A stretch of DNA of 64,000 nt from Desulfobacterium sp. (GCA_030145245.1 JAQYWC010000056.1:1-64000); one strand, 5' to 3'. Counted from the first letter of the stretch, positions 1 to 8,274 are shown. The notes: generated by a model from the sequence alone, not told the origin. Made by a program: numbers and translations.

Positions 1-571
1 CCGCCCCCCTTTAGTTTCCATTTACAGGTTCGTTTCAAGGTTCCATTTTGAGCTGCATCCTTCATAAATAAAGGGCTTCTGCAAATGAAAGCAATATAAT
101 GGAAACTACTTTTTAGGGGCTGTAATTACAGAATGGACAGGTAACTGTCTGGCCTGTCAAGGGATCCTGCTCCAGGGTGTCCATGGGCTTTAATCTCTAC
201 CTTTCAAAGTTGATGAACCTTGGGGTTTTCATGGTATCTGGTAGGTGAAATTCAATCGGAGTTAAAACCGCGATTTCCCGTGACTCCTCATGGGGCCCGT
301 TTAAATCCATTCAAAGCTGACCGAACTTTACCTTTCCGGTGTCCGTGGTCCCGTGGACAATCCCCCCCCTTGTCCCTAACTGTCCCTACTGATTATTAAG
401 TTTAATAGAGAAAGGGATAGTAACCTGTATCCCCTGGCACACTGTCTCCGGCGCCCATAGTTTTTTGGCGTGCAAATAGGTTGGACCAGGTGGGACAGTA
501 GGGACAAACCTTTATTGACTGTTTTGTCAGTAGGGACAGGGGAAAATAACAGGGTGGCCAGGGGGGACATT
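1..571. other. End of mobile island, no intact gene
   Basis: I see no convincing gene here. The stretch contains a small cluster of an 11-bp word in both orientations: TGTCCCTACTG at 381-391, its complement CAGTAGGGACA at 496-506 and 528-538, and a near copy at 371-382. Short minus-strand frames across 376-599 are open, but they look like low-information sequence running on behind the decayed gene at 572-724. Together with the tRNA scar at 1210-1259, the region reads as the eroded end of an integrated element. Confidence 0.5.
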
Positions 572-724
572 TTAGATATCCTCCTGATCGGCATCCCAAG
601 GGATTTCCATTTTAACTAATCTACAAAATTCAGCCCGGCACTCTTCAAGCGTGGGAAATACACGGAAATAAGCCCGTTCTCCATTGCGTCGACACCGGAC
701 TTTTCTTGCATCTTGAGTGTGACC
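572..724 (-). pseudogene. C-terminal remnant of a mobile-element replication-type protein
   Basis: A minus-strand frame without a usable start ends at a TAA at 572-574 and encodes about 50 residues with a protein-like composition, including RVFPTLEECR and the terminal IPWDADQEDI. The pattern of a basic stretch, then FP-x-LEECR, then a closing acidic W-D segment resembles the C-termini of phage or plasmid primase/helicase proteins (VapE-like). This is recollection of a family pattern, not a search. The frame runs open only to a TGA near 790 and no larger domain survives upstream, so it is called a truncated remnant. It lies inside the island bounded by the tRNA-Pro scar. It could instead be the tail of an unrelated phage gene. 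Confidence 0.35.
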
Positions 725-1209
725 ACAAAAAATGAGGGAAAAATGGTTCAAAATGGTCCAGAACAGTGAGGGAAGATTAGAGGAGCCCCCTCACGTACTT
801 TGGCCAGCGCGTCGATGGGGGCTCCTGCCACAACACCCTTAAATGGCAGGAAAAATGATGTTACTGGAGCCCTTTCTGCAACTTCGTCCAACCGGAGAAC
901 TATGTCACGGGTTTTGATAGTGGACACCTTGCGGTTTCCCAGGTTCAGCCTTCATTTTTTTGATAACTGGATCTGTCAACATCCTTAGAACTCCCTAATT
1001 GGGTGAAAACATTCACCGTTAAAACCCTCAAAAGCCCTGTAATAAGCCTACTAAGGCTTTAAAACTGGGTCCCTTTTGGGGTCCCTTTTAGCTCTGTGTA
1101 GAGGCGAGATTCAATGAAACACGCTGAAACGGACATTATGCCTATAAGCTCAGTCAGTGCTTTTCTGATTCTTTTGGAAAGGTATGAAACAGGGTGAAAA
1201 AGGTAGGAA
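725..1209. other. Island end, no supported gene
   Basis: No gene can be supported. One GTG-initiated minus frame (748-927, 59 codons) has a plausible composition (IVLRLDEVAERAP) but has no good ribosome binding site and no recognisable family. It may be another broken piece of the island. The sequence immediately left of 1210 does not match the expected 5' half of a proline tRNA. Confidence 0.4.
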
Positions 1210-1259
1210 TTTGTCTGGGGGACAAGTGGTCGCAAGTTCAAATTTTGCCGTCCCGACCA
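1210..1259 (+). other. tRNA-Pro(GGG) 3' half, probable attachment-site scar
   Basis: The sequence folds as the 3' part of a tRNA. The anticodon stem TTTGT (1210-1214) and ACAAG (1222-1226) encloses loop CTGGGGG with anticodon GGG at 1217-1219. The T arm is GCAAG / TTCAAAT / TTTGC at 1232-1248, followed by acceptor strand CGTCCCG, discriminator A and encoded CCA (1257-1259). The matching 5' half (acceptor CGGGACG and D arm) is absent upstream. A duplicated 3' tRNA end is the classic product of integrase-mediated insertion, here with the repeat starting at the anticodon stem. The intact tRNA-Pro should lie at the other end of the island, beyond this window. Confidence 0.8.
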
Positions 1260-1270
1260 TCAAAACATCA

Positions 1271-1305
1271 AAAGGGGTTACGACTTATCGTAACCCCTTT
1301 TTTTT
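1271..1305 (+). terminator. Intrinsic terminator, probably bidirectional
   Basis: A 13-bp perfect stem, AAAGGGGTTACGA (1271-1283) with TCGTAACCCCTTT (1288-1300), has loop CTTA and a T tract to 1305. It sits 12 bases after the CCA of the tRNA fragment, where the original tRNA-Pro terminator would be. Read on the minus strand it also ends in a T-rich run and can serve the operon ending at 1340. Confidence 0.85.
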
Positions 1306-1339
1306 ATGCAAAAACACCCGAGTTTTGAAACCTATCCCA

Positions 1340-1822
1340 TCAACACTCCTCAAGCGCAGTAATGTCCGGGTGGCTCTTGACCGACTTCAGGAACTGGGTC
1401 GTCCGCTGGTCCAGCCGCCTTTTCAATACCGTTGCAAGCTGCTTCATCATCATGTATCCGATGGAGTTATCCTCGTCCATGAGATTACGCACCACTTCCC
1501 GGTTGATCACGTAGATTTCCGAATCCTCACAGCAGGTGGCGGTAAGGGCGTTGGCGCCCCTGTCAAGGAGAAAGGCCCAGCCAAAGGACTCGCCCGGATC
1601 GATGGAGTTGACCGTCACTGCGATGGTGTTTGATATCTTCTGCTCAAGCAAAATCTTCCCCGATTTCAACATATAGACGTTCTGGGCCTGATCCCCCTCC
1701 TTATAGATCACCTTACCCTTTTCAGCCTTAATGACAATGGTGATGGCCGAAAGCTCATCCAGCATGTCGTCGGTCAAATACTCGAGGATTATATTCTTTT
1801 TCAACTCATCCCTTGTTACCAT
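1340..1822 (-). CDS. Cyclic-nucleotide-binding-domain protein
   Basis: A 160-residue protein consisting essentially of one cNMP-binding beta-barrel of the Crp/EPAC type. Features seen are the early glycine turn with KGKVIYKEGDQA (about residues 35-46), MLKSGKILL, and a phosphate-cassette-like GESFGWAFLLDRGANALTA (about 77-95). There is no helix-turn-helix after the barrel, so it is a sensor or regulatory subunit rather than a transcription factor. The start is supported by a GGGGGA ribosome site. It lies 24 bases behind the last antiporter gene on the same strand, so it is probably the distal gene of that operon and may tune antiporter activity. Ligand binding is not assured because the usual R-A pair of cAMP binders is not clear. 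Confidence 0.8.
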   Translation of the reverse strand: MVTRDELKKNIILEYLTDDMLDELSAITIVIKAEKGKVIYKEGDQAQNVYMLKSGKILLEQKISNTIAVTVNSIDPGESFGWAFLLDRGANALTATCCEDSEIYVINREVVRNLMDEDNSIGYMMMKQLATVLKRRLDQRTTQFLKSVKSHPDITALEEC

Positions 1823-1846
1823 GGAGATCCCCCACTCGTTAGAACG

Positions 1847-3619
1847 TTATATAAACACAAAGAGCATCACGATAAAGAGACCTGCACAGGCTGCAAACAA
1901 TCCCACGGGCGAGGTCCCGGTTGCAAATGCCGCATCCAGCTTCTTTTTAAAAATTTCCCGCCTCGGGTGTGGATTGTCCTTATTTTTAATAAAAGGCACT
2001 ATGGCCACCCAGGCAAGCCTTGCAGTCGCATCAATGGCAGCCTCGTTCACGGCACCTGTAAATTCCTTGACCAACAACCGGTCCATGACCCTGTTAAGCC
2101 CGTTCAAAAGGGTTGCGAGCCCGTTGGAAAGCCCCACCAGCGGCTTTCTGTAAAACCAGTCAAAATCAAGGTTAATGGCCCGTATCTCGGCAGGATAGAT
2201 GCCGGACAATAGCAACAGGGTGAAGGCCAGGGCCGAATAGAAGAGCAGTTCCGTCTGTGTCACCACATGGGAAAGGGTATAGGGTTCGTAGAGCGCCGGA
2301 TAGGGCAGAATGGAGTAAAGCGGCTTGTAAAAGGTGCCGTTGAAGATGCAGAGAAAGGCGGTGATACCCATGGCAACCAACATGTGTTTCGGTGCCTCCT
2401 TAACCCTGTGACCGGCATCGTGGCCAAAAAAGGCAAAGAACGGGATCTTGATTCCGGCATGGTGGAACACACCGGCCGAAGCAAAGAGCAGGACCAGCCA
2501 AACACCGACCATGTGATCTTTACCGGCCGCCGACATGACCATAGACTTGCTCACAAATCCGCTGAAGAATGGGAAAGCCGAGATGGATGCAGCCCCGACG
2601 ATACAGAAGCCAGCCGTCCAGGGCATGGACTTGTAGAGCCCCCCGAGATCGGTGGCATTAATCTTCCCGGTTCGATGGATCACGGCCCCCATGGACATAA
2701 ACAGGAGGCTCTTAAAAAGGATATCGTTACAGGCATGGGCCACGGCCCCGTTTATGGCAAGCTCGGTGCCGATGCCGATCCCCACCACCATGAACCCCAC
2801 CTGATTCACGAGACTGTAGGCCAGCACCCGCCTCAAATCGTTCTCGATCACGGCAAAGAAAATGGGAAAGGCGGCCATGGCAACCCCAATCCAGATAAGC
2901 AGCTCAGTTCCCGGAAAGGCCCTGGCCAGGGCGTACACGGCAGTCTTGGTGGTAAAGGCACTCAGAAAAACCGTACCGCCGATGGTGGCTTCGGGATAGG
3001 CATCGGTGAGCCAGGTGTGGAGAAACGGCCAGGCACAGTTGACCCCGATCCCCATGAAGATGAGCCAGGAGGAAAGCCCCGTGAGCCCAATGTGGCCAAA
3101 ATGGATGGAACCGGTCTCCACCACCATCATGACGATGCCGGCAAGCAGAGTCAGCCCCCCGGTCACATGAACCAGCAGATACCTGAATCCTGCTGCGGAC
3201 GAGGACTTGGAGCGCCGGGCCCAGATCAGCATGACCGACCCTACGGTCAGGGTTTCCCAAAAGGCAAAAAAGGTGAAAAGATCGCCTGCGAATACGGCAC
3301 CCAGGGCGGCCCCGGAATAAACAAACCCGGCCACATACTCAAGACTCTTCTTGACATGGAGAATGTAGATCACCGTCACAAAAGCGGCAATATGAAAAAT
3401 ATAGCCAAAGGCCAGACTCAACCGGTCGATCCGGACCAAAGTAAGCTCATAGTCCAGGAAACCTGCGGTCATAACCGTGTCCGCGGGAATGAGAAGCAGG
3501 TTGATCATACCGATCACAGGCAGGGAAACCACGTAGACCGAGCGGACCCGCCCCCGTAGAAACGGTATCACAAAGGCACCGAGAATAAAAATCATGAATG
3601 GAGGAAGCACATTAGTCAT
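1847..3619 (-). CDS. Third MrpD/NuoL-type antiporter subunit (divergent)
   Basis: A 590-residue polytopic membrane protein of the proton-conducting NuoL/M/N-MrpD family. The TM5-type glutamate is present in FWETLTVGSVM (Glu122) and the late SGFVSKSMVM lysine is kept. The segment that normally reads V-K-x-A-x-x-P-x-H-x-W-L-P instead reads VNCAWPFLHTWLT, so the central pumping lysine is replaced by Asn194. After the conserved core there is a long C-terminal extension with a final hydrophobic helix. The start follows GGGAGG and overlaps the preceding 82-residue gene by 8 bases. It is part of the Mrp/Mbh operon at 1340-9626. By homology it conducts or gates ions, but the lost lysine makes its own pumping uncertain. 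Confidence 0.85.
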   Translation of the reverse strand: MTNVLPPFMIFILGAFVIPFLRGRVRSVYVVSLPVIGMINLLLIPADTVMTAGFLDYELTLVRIDRLSLAFGYIFHIAAFVTVIYILHVKKSLEYVAGFVYSGAALGAVFAGDLFTFFAFWETLTVGSVMLIWARRSKSSSAAGFRYLLVHVTGGLTLLAGIVMMVVETGSIHFGHIGLTGLSSWLIFMGIGVNCAWPFLHTWLTDAYPEATIGGTVFLSAFTTKTAVYALARAFPGTELLIWIGVAMAAFPIFFAVIENDLRRVLAYSLVNQVGFMVVGIGIGTELAINGAVAHACNDILFKSLLFMSMGAVIHRTGKINATDLGGLYKSMPWTAGFCIVGAASISAFPFFSGFVSKSMVMSAAGKDHMVGVWLVLLFASAGVFHHAGIKIPFFAFFGHDAGHRVKEAPKHMLVAMGITAFLCIFNGTFYKPLYSILPYPALYEPYTLSHVVTQTELLFYSALAFTLLLLSGIYPAEIRAINLDFDWFYRKPLVGLSNGLATLLNGLNRVMDRLLVKEFTGAVNEAAIDATARLAWVAIVPFIKNKDNPHPRREIFKKKLDAAFATGTSPVGLFAACAGLFIVMLFVFI

Positions 3620-3860
3620 AATAATCCTCCCTTCTCTTTACCAGGGGACGCAGCACAAACCGTGACACAAGCACCAGGATCACGCAGGCGACAAACCCGA
3701 AGATCGCATAGAACACCGGCCAGTTCTCCCAGGGGAAGTGGGCGTGCTTGTGCACAAAAAAATCAAGGACAAACAGCAGGATTACCGAGCTGAAAAAGAT
3801 GATGAGCAACCGCTTCACATTTTCAGGCTTGTCAAACAGATGGTTTTTTTCTCTTTCCAT
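3612..3860 (-). CDS. Small two-helix membrane protein of the antiporter operon
   Basis: An 82-residue protein with two predicted membrane helices: LLIIFFSSVILLFVLDFFV (about 18-36) and FYAIFGFVACVILVLVSRFV (about 50-69). The ends are charged, with a basic/acidic tail RREDYYD. I do not recognise a named family. Its position between D-type antiporter subunits, overlapping the next gene by 8 bases, indicates co-translation and a structural role in the complex, comparable to the small accessory subunits of complex I-like machines. That role is inference from context. Confidence 0.75.
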   Translation of the reverse strand: MEREKNHLFDKPENVKRLLIIFFSSVILLFVLDFFVHKHAHFPWENWPVFYAIFGFVACVILVLVSRFVLRPLVKRREDYYD

Positions 3861-3884
3861 GACCTCAGACCTTTTTTTCCTTGT

Positions 3885-4010
3885 CTATAATGAGCTTAAG
3901 AATATCACGGCAAGGTAGAGAACGCTTGCCGCAAACACCACCAGAAACACGGGCTTATACCCCGGGACAGGATCGTGGGACAACTCTTGTTTATCCTCAT
4001 TCATGGTCAT
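3885..4010 (-). CDS. 41-residue single-helix membrane protein
   Basis: A very small gene whose ATG overlaps the stop of the upstream D-type subunit (TAATG at 4008-4012 read on the minus strand). That is a strong sign of translational coupling. The protein has a polar N-terminus, the motif PVPGYKPVF, and one hydrophobic helix (LVVFAASVLYLAVIFLSSL). A longer frame to 4121 exists but would run into the upstream gene in another frame and is rejected. No family is recognised. It is probably a single-span accessory subunit of the antiporter. Confidence 0.6.
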   Translation of the reverse strand: MTMNEDKQELSHDPVPGYKPVFLVVFAASVLYLAVIFLSSL

Positions 4011-5494
4011 TAGCCTCCATTGATTGATTGAACCGCAAGCTTTGCAAGATTCAAGAACGGCTGGGGATAGAAAAAGAGAACCATGGAGATACCGGCGGTG
4101 ATGGTCAGGGGAACCACGCACCAGATAGGCGCCTCCTCCACCCGGTTCTCAAAGGTCATCTCCGGCTCGCTCAGAAAGAATGCATTGTAAAATACGGGAA
4201 AGAAGTAGGCGGCATTGAGAAAGGAACTTCCAAGCAGCACCAGGAGCAAGAGCATCTGCCCGGATTCAATGGTGCCCACCACAAGGTACCACTTGCTGAT
4301 AAAGCCCCCGCAGGGAGGCAGGCCCACCACGGAAAGGGAGCCGATCAGGAAAGCGGTCATGGTGATGGGCATCTGCCGGCCGATCCCCTTCATCTGGCTG
4401 ATGTTCTTGATTCCGGTGGCGCAAAAGATGGCGCCGGCACAGAAAAAAAGGGTGATCTTGCCAAAGGCGTGCATGGCGATGTGGAGCATGCCGCCGGTCA
4501 TGCCCGAGGCAGACAACAGCCCCACCCCCAGGATGATATAGGAGAGCTGGCCGATGGTTGAAAAGGCCAGGCGTCGCTTGAGTTCATCCTGGGATAGCGC
4601 AATGAGGGAGGCGACCACCACGGTAATTGCGGCGATGGTACAGATGATCTCGTTGATGTGGAACGTGGCGAGGGTATCCACCCCCACGATGCCGGTAAAG
4701 ACCCGGACCACGCTGAAGGCCCCGACCTTGACCACGGCAACGGCATGGAGCAGCGCACTCACAGGCGTAGGTGCCACCATGGCTGCGGGCAGCCAGGAGT
4801 GCATGGGCATGATGCCCACCTTGGCAAACCCGAACAGAAACATGAGGGAGAGCACAAGGGCAAGGCCGGAATTCACATGGCCTGCCATGACCCCGTGGGC
4901 GGCAAAATCAAGGGTGCCGGTAAAATGATAGGTGATCAGCATGGCCGGAAGGGCAAGACCAATGGAGCCGCCCAGGATATAAAAAAGGTATTTCCGGCCG
5001 CTGGTTCTGGCGCTGCGGTCCTGGTGATGGGTGACCAGGGGATAGGTGGCAAGGGAGAGCATCTCGTAAAAGAGGTAGAGGGTCAGCAGATTCGCGGAAA
5101 AGGCAACCCCGATGGTTGCAGACAAAGCCACGGCAAAAAAGGAGTAGTACCGGGTCTGGCTGTGCTCGTCAAGGCCGCGCATATACCCCAGGGAGTAGAT
5201 GGAGGTGACGATCCAGAGGGAGGATGCCACAAGGGCGAAGAGCATGCCAAAGGCATCCACCCGGAAAGCGATCCCAAGGTCCGGAAAAATCTGAACCACG
5301 GTGTAGACCACGCTCTTGCCCTTTAAAACCAAGGGAAGCATGGAAAGCACCAGGAGGAACTTGATCGTTCCGGCAATGAAAGTCCAGGACTCCCGCATGT
5401 TCTGGGTCCGGGAGACAACAATGAACGGAATGACGACCAGGGATACGAGAACTGCAAGAAACGGTTTGACTGAGAGCACGGTTTCCATTGTCAT
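4010..5494 (-). CDS. Second MrpD/NuoM-type antiporter subunit
   Basis: A 494-residue polytopic proton-translocating subunit. It keeps both hallmark residues of the family: the TM5 glutamate in LFYEMLSLAT (Glu144) and the TM7 lysine in FAKVGIMPMHSWLP (Lys225), followed by the typical APTPVSALLHAVAVVKVG segment. A later lysine lies in GGFISKWYLV. It begins one base after the preceding D-type gene ends and its stop overlaps the 41-residue gene. It forms one of three antiporter-like channels of this membrane complex, exchanging Na+ or another cation for protons. The exact ion is not shown by the sequence. Confidence 0.9.
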   Translation of the reverse strand: MTMETVLSVKPFLAVLVSLVVIPFIVVSRTQNMRESWTFIAGTIKFLLVLSMLPLVLKGKSVVYTVVQIFPDLGIAFRVDAFGMLFALVASSLWIVTSIYSLGYMRGLDEHSQTRYYSFFAVALSATIGVAFSANLLTLYLFYEMLSLATYPLVTHHQDRSARTSGRKYLFYILGGSIGLALPAMLITYHFTGTLDFAAHGVMAGHVNSGLALVLSLMFLFGFAKVGIMPMHSWLPAAMVAPTPVSALLHAVAVVKVGAFSVVRVFTGIVGVDTLATFHINEIICTIAAITVVVASLIALSQDELKRRLAFSTIGQLSYIILGVGLLSASGMTGGMLHIAMHAFGKITLFFCAGAIFCATGIKNISQMKGIGRQMPITMTAFLIGSLSVVGLPPCGGFISKWYLVVGTIESGQMLLLLVLLGSSFLNAAYFFPVFYNAFFLSEPEMTFENRVEEAPIWCVVPLTITAGISMVLFFYPQPFLNLAKLAVQSINGG

Positions 5495-5495
5495 G

Positions 5496-7010
5496 TTAGA
5501 TCACCCCTGCAGGTATGGCAAAGTGAATGATGTTCGTGACGATCCTACCCGAATAGATCCCCAGCACCAGAAGCATGATTGACACAAAAAGAAACGGAAC
5601 CAGCATGGCCATGGGCGCCTCCCGGATAACAGCGCCTGCCCCCCCGTGGCCAGCACTTTTATCGGAACCGTGGTGGTGGTCGGCAAAGGGCTCAAAATAG
5701 GAGATCTCGAACAACCTGAAAAAGAGCACTGCATTGATCAGCGAAGAGAAGATCAAGGCCGCGACAAAGGCATATTGGCCTGCAGCAATTCCCCCTGACA
5801 CAAGATACCACTTGCTGAAGAAACCGCAGGTGGGCGGCACCCCTATAATAGAGAGACCGGCCAGCACAAACCCTGCCATGGTAAACGGCATGGAGCCAAA
5901 GAGCCCCTTGAGGTCCCCCCTCTCCTCGGTACCTGTTTTCCAGAGGAAAATCCCCGCTGCCATGAACAGGCAGAGGGTCATCACGGCGTCGTTGACGATG
6001 TGGAGAATGGCACCGGACATACCCATGCGGTTGCCAAGGAAGAAACCGCCCACCATGTACCCCACCTCTGCGATGATAATGTAGGTGAGCATTTTCTTGT
6101 AATCGGTCTGGGCAAGGGCAGACAGGGAACCGAACACAATGGTTGCGATGGCGACCCACACCAGGATATCTCCGGCGTTGAGATGATGGAAGGTGTAGTC
6201 CACAGAAAAGAGGTTGAGACAGATCCTGACCATTATATAGACGGTCACCTTGGTGGTCAAAGGAGCGATGAGCCCTGCCGCCGCAGAAGAGGACTGTGAG
6301 TACGCCCCTGGCAGCCATCCGTGAACCGGAAAGAGCGCCATCTTCACAAACAGGCCGGAAAGCATGATGATAAAGGCAAAGAGCACAATGCCGGAGTTCT
6401 GCATCCCCGGAAGGATTGCGGCAAGATCCGCCATGTTCAGGGAACCTGTGGCGATGTAGAGATACCCCACCCCAAGGAGGTAGAAGGTTGCGCCGATGGT
6501 GCCGAGAAAGAGATAGTTGAGGGTCGCAAGGGGCGCCCTCGTCTTTCCAAGCCCGATCAGGGCGTAGCCGGACAGGGATGCGATCTCCAGCAGCACATAA
6601 AGATTGAATGCATCCCCTGTGGCCGTCATTCCGATGAGCCCTGCGGTGAACAGTACATAAAGGGAGAGAAACGCCCCCTCCTTATCCTTGAACTCCCGGT
6701 CGATTGTCTGCTTGCTTGAGACAAGGTTGACCAGAGCCACTGCGGTGATCACCACCAGCACAAGGGCACTCAGGTGATCGATCACATAGACGATCCCCAT
6801 GGGAGCGGCCCAGCCGGCAAACCGGTACTCAATGGCAACCCCGGTGTTGACCACCCGAACCAGGAGGGCTGCGGCCCCAAGAAACGATACAGACAATGCC
6901 CCGACCGCAATGGGAAAGCAGGCCCGCTTGTTGATGAAACCTGCTGCCGCAACCACCAGGGCCGCAAGAAGGGGAACGATAATGACCAGTGCAGGAAGTG
7001 TATTGACCAT
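5496..7010 (-). CDS. mnhD: MrpD/MnhD cation:proton antiporter subunit
   Basis: A 504-residue polytopic protein and the closest of the three paralogues to canonical MrpD. Signature elements are LLEIASLSGYAL with Glu142 and GLFVKMALFPVHGWLPGAY with Lys223, then CGFFSKWYLVSGG. Its place directly after the MnhC gene (4 bases apart) matches the usual C-D order. A GGAGGGG ribosome site precedes the start. It is predicted to carry one half of the proton path in an Na+/H+ (or K+/H+) antiporter of the inner membrane. Confidence 0.9.
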   Translation of the reverse strand: MVNTLPALVIIVPLLAALVVAAAGFINKRACFPIAVGALSVSFLGAAALLVRVVNTGVAIEYRFAGWAAPMGIVYVIDHLSALVLVVITAVALVNLVSSKQTIDREFKDKEGAFLSLYVLFTAGLIGMTATGDAFNLYVLLEIASLSGYALIGLGKTRAPLATLNYLFLGTIGATFYLLGVGYLYIATGSLNMADLAAILPGMQNSGIVLFAFIIMLSGLFVKMALFPVHGWLPGAYSQSSSAAAGLIAPLTTKVTVYIMVRICLNLFSVDYTFHHLNAGDILVWVAIATIVFGSLSALAQTDYKKMLTYIIIAEVGYMVGGFFLGNRMGMSGAILHIVNDAVMTLCLFMAAGIFLWKTGTEERGDLKGLFGSMPFTMAGFVLAGLSIIGVPPTCGFFSKWYLVSGGIAAGQYAFVAALIFSSLINAVLFFRLFEISYFEPFADHHHGSDKSAGHGGAGAVIREAPMAMLVPFLFVSIMLLVLGIYSGRIVTNIIHFAIPAGVI

Positions 7011-7014
7011 GGGT

Positions 7015-7446
7015 CTATCCCCTCCGTAAACGTTGGTTTATCTCATTTTCCTCAAGGGTGCCGTACTCCTTGTAGACCTTTATCGCCAGGGCAAGGGCAA
7101 CCCCGAGGGTTGCGACGCCAACGACGATGGCGGTGAGCATGAGCACATGGGGAAGCGGATTGATATAATTGACGGCCTGGACGGCAGCGGTGCCGTGGCC
7201 CGTTGCCGCATGGGCAAGGTTGCCGCCGGTTTCAGGGGCATGGCCATGGAGAAGAATCGGAATGGTCGCCCCCTGTTTCGCTCCGATTGAGACGTAAAAG
7301 AGGATCACGGCGGTCTGGAAGATGCTCATACCGACGATCTTCTTTACCAGATTGTTCTTGGCAATCATGGCATAGAGACCGATCATCATCAAAATGATGT
7401 AGGCCCAGTAGTTAGCCCGGGAGATCAATACGGTTAAAAAGTCCAT
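7015..7446 (-). CDS. mnhC: MnhC/MrpC (NuoK-like) antiporter subunit
   Basis: A 143-residue membrane protein with three hydrophobic helices and a NuoK/MrpC core. The first helix is IILMMIGLYAMI, followed by KIVGMSIFQTAVILFYVS, and the last reads LMLTAIVVGVATLGVALALAI, the characteristic TAIVIG-type segment. A Gly/His-rich loop between helices 2 and 3 (about 70-95) is longer than usual. It is flanked by MnhB and MnhD, as in all Mrp operons. Confidence 0.9.
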   Translation of the reverse strand: MDFLTVLISRANYWAYIILMMIGLYAMIAKNNLVKKIVGMSIFQTAVILFYVSIGAKQGATIPILLHGHAPETGGNLAHAATGHGTAAVQAVNYINPLPHVLMLTAIVVGVATLGVALALAIKVYKEYGTLEENEINQRLRRG

Positions 7447-8274
7447 TTAAAGCCCCTCATCCTGTTTGCCTGCCGAAGACAGGTTGTAGTAGATCCAGAT
7501 CATCACCGACATGACGGCAAGGGCAACCCCGATCTCCACGATGAGAATCCCGTGGGAACGGGCCATCACCCTGTCCGTTCCCAGGATCGGCGCAAGCGCC
7601 CCGTAGTTGAGAAAACTTTCGCCAAGCACGAGGCAGAGGGCGCCGGTACCGGCATAGATGAAGACACCGGCAGCGCTCATGATGGCGGCACTCTTCTCCC
7701 CGATCTTCGCCACCGTGGTCCTCAGGTTATGGGAGATGGCAAAGAGAATCACCGCAGCCCCCAGGACCACCCCGCCCTGGAATCCGCCCCCGGGGCTGTG
7801 GTGGCCGTGGGCCACCACATAGAGGGCAAAGATCTGGATAAAGGGAATCAGCAGCCGGCTGGTGCTTCGTATGATGATATCGCAGGGAACCCACTGGGAG
7901 TCGATGCGCTGGAACACCTCGGAATCCTCGGGAGCGGCCCCGCACTCTTCGATCCGGATGGTCACGCCGGTGGGAACATGGCGAAAATAGATCTCCTTTT
8001 CCTCCTCCTCGGGCAGGCGAAGAAGGAAAAAGCAGGCCAGGCCTGCCGCGAGAATCACCGTTGTCTCGAACATGGTGTCATACCCCCTGTAGTCCGCCAA
8101 CACGGAGGTCACGATGTTGGGCACAGAGGTGTCAGCCATGGTGTGTTCGATAAAATAGGGAGAAAGATGGGTAGCCGCGGGAGAGTGCGGATCCCCGAAA
8201 TCGGGAAACTTGTTCGCAAACACGATGAGAAGCGTCCCGCACAGGAAGATGGTCAATTTTCCGATGAGTTTCAA
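7447..8274 (-). CDS. MbhE-MnhB fusion subunit of the antiporter
   Basis: A 275-residue protein that joins two subunits separate in Mbh-type complexes. The N-terminal half has an early helix and the MbhE signature (FGDPHSP near 25, then NIVTSVLADYRGYDTMFETT and a helix). The C-terminal half is a standard MnhB domain with RLLIPFIQIFALYVVAHGH, then HSPGGGFQGGVVLGAA and four helices. In Mrp systems the first half corresponds to the extreme C-terminal end of MrpA. The start overlaps the MbhD-like gene by 4 bases. The fusion keeps the order D-E-F of archaeal membrane-bound hydrogenase operons, although no hydrogenase genes lie nearby. Confidence 0.85.
   Translation of the reverse strand: MKLIGKLTIFLCGTLLIVFANKFPDFGDPHSPAATHLSPYFIEHTMADTSVPNIVTSVLADYRGYDTMFETTVILAAGLACFFLLRLPEEEEKEIYFRHVPTGVTIRIEECGAAPEDSEVFQRIDSQWVPCDIIIRSTSRLLIPFIQIFALYVVAHGHHSPGGGFQGGVVLGAAVILFAISHNLRTTVAKIGEKSAAIMSAAGVFIYAGTGALCLVLGESFLNYGALAPILGTDRVMARSHGILIVEIGVALAVMSVMIWIYYNLSSAGKQDEGL

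Noticed and set aside
1059-1241. Minus-strand ORF across the tRNA fragment
   Set aside because: It runs through the antisense of a tRNA half and has no ribosome site.
2267-3559. Long plus-strand open frame (430 codons) opposite the antiporter D gene
   Set aside because: Composition is Gly/His/Pro-rich and non-protein-like. It is the antisense shadow of a clear membrane protein gene.
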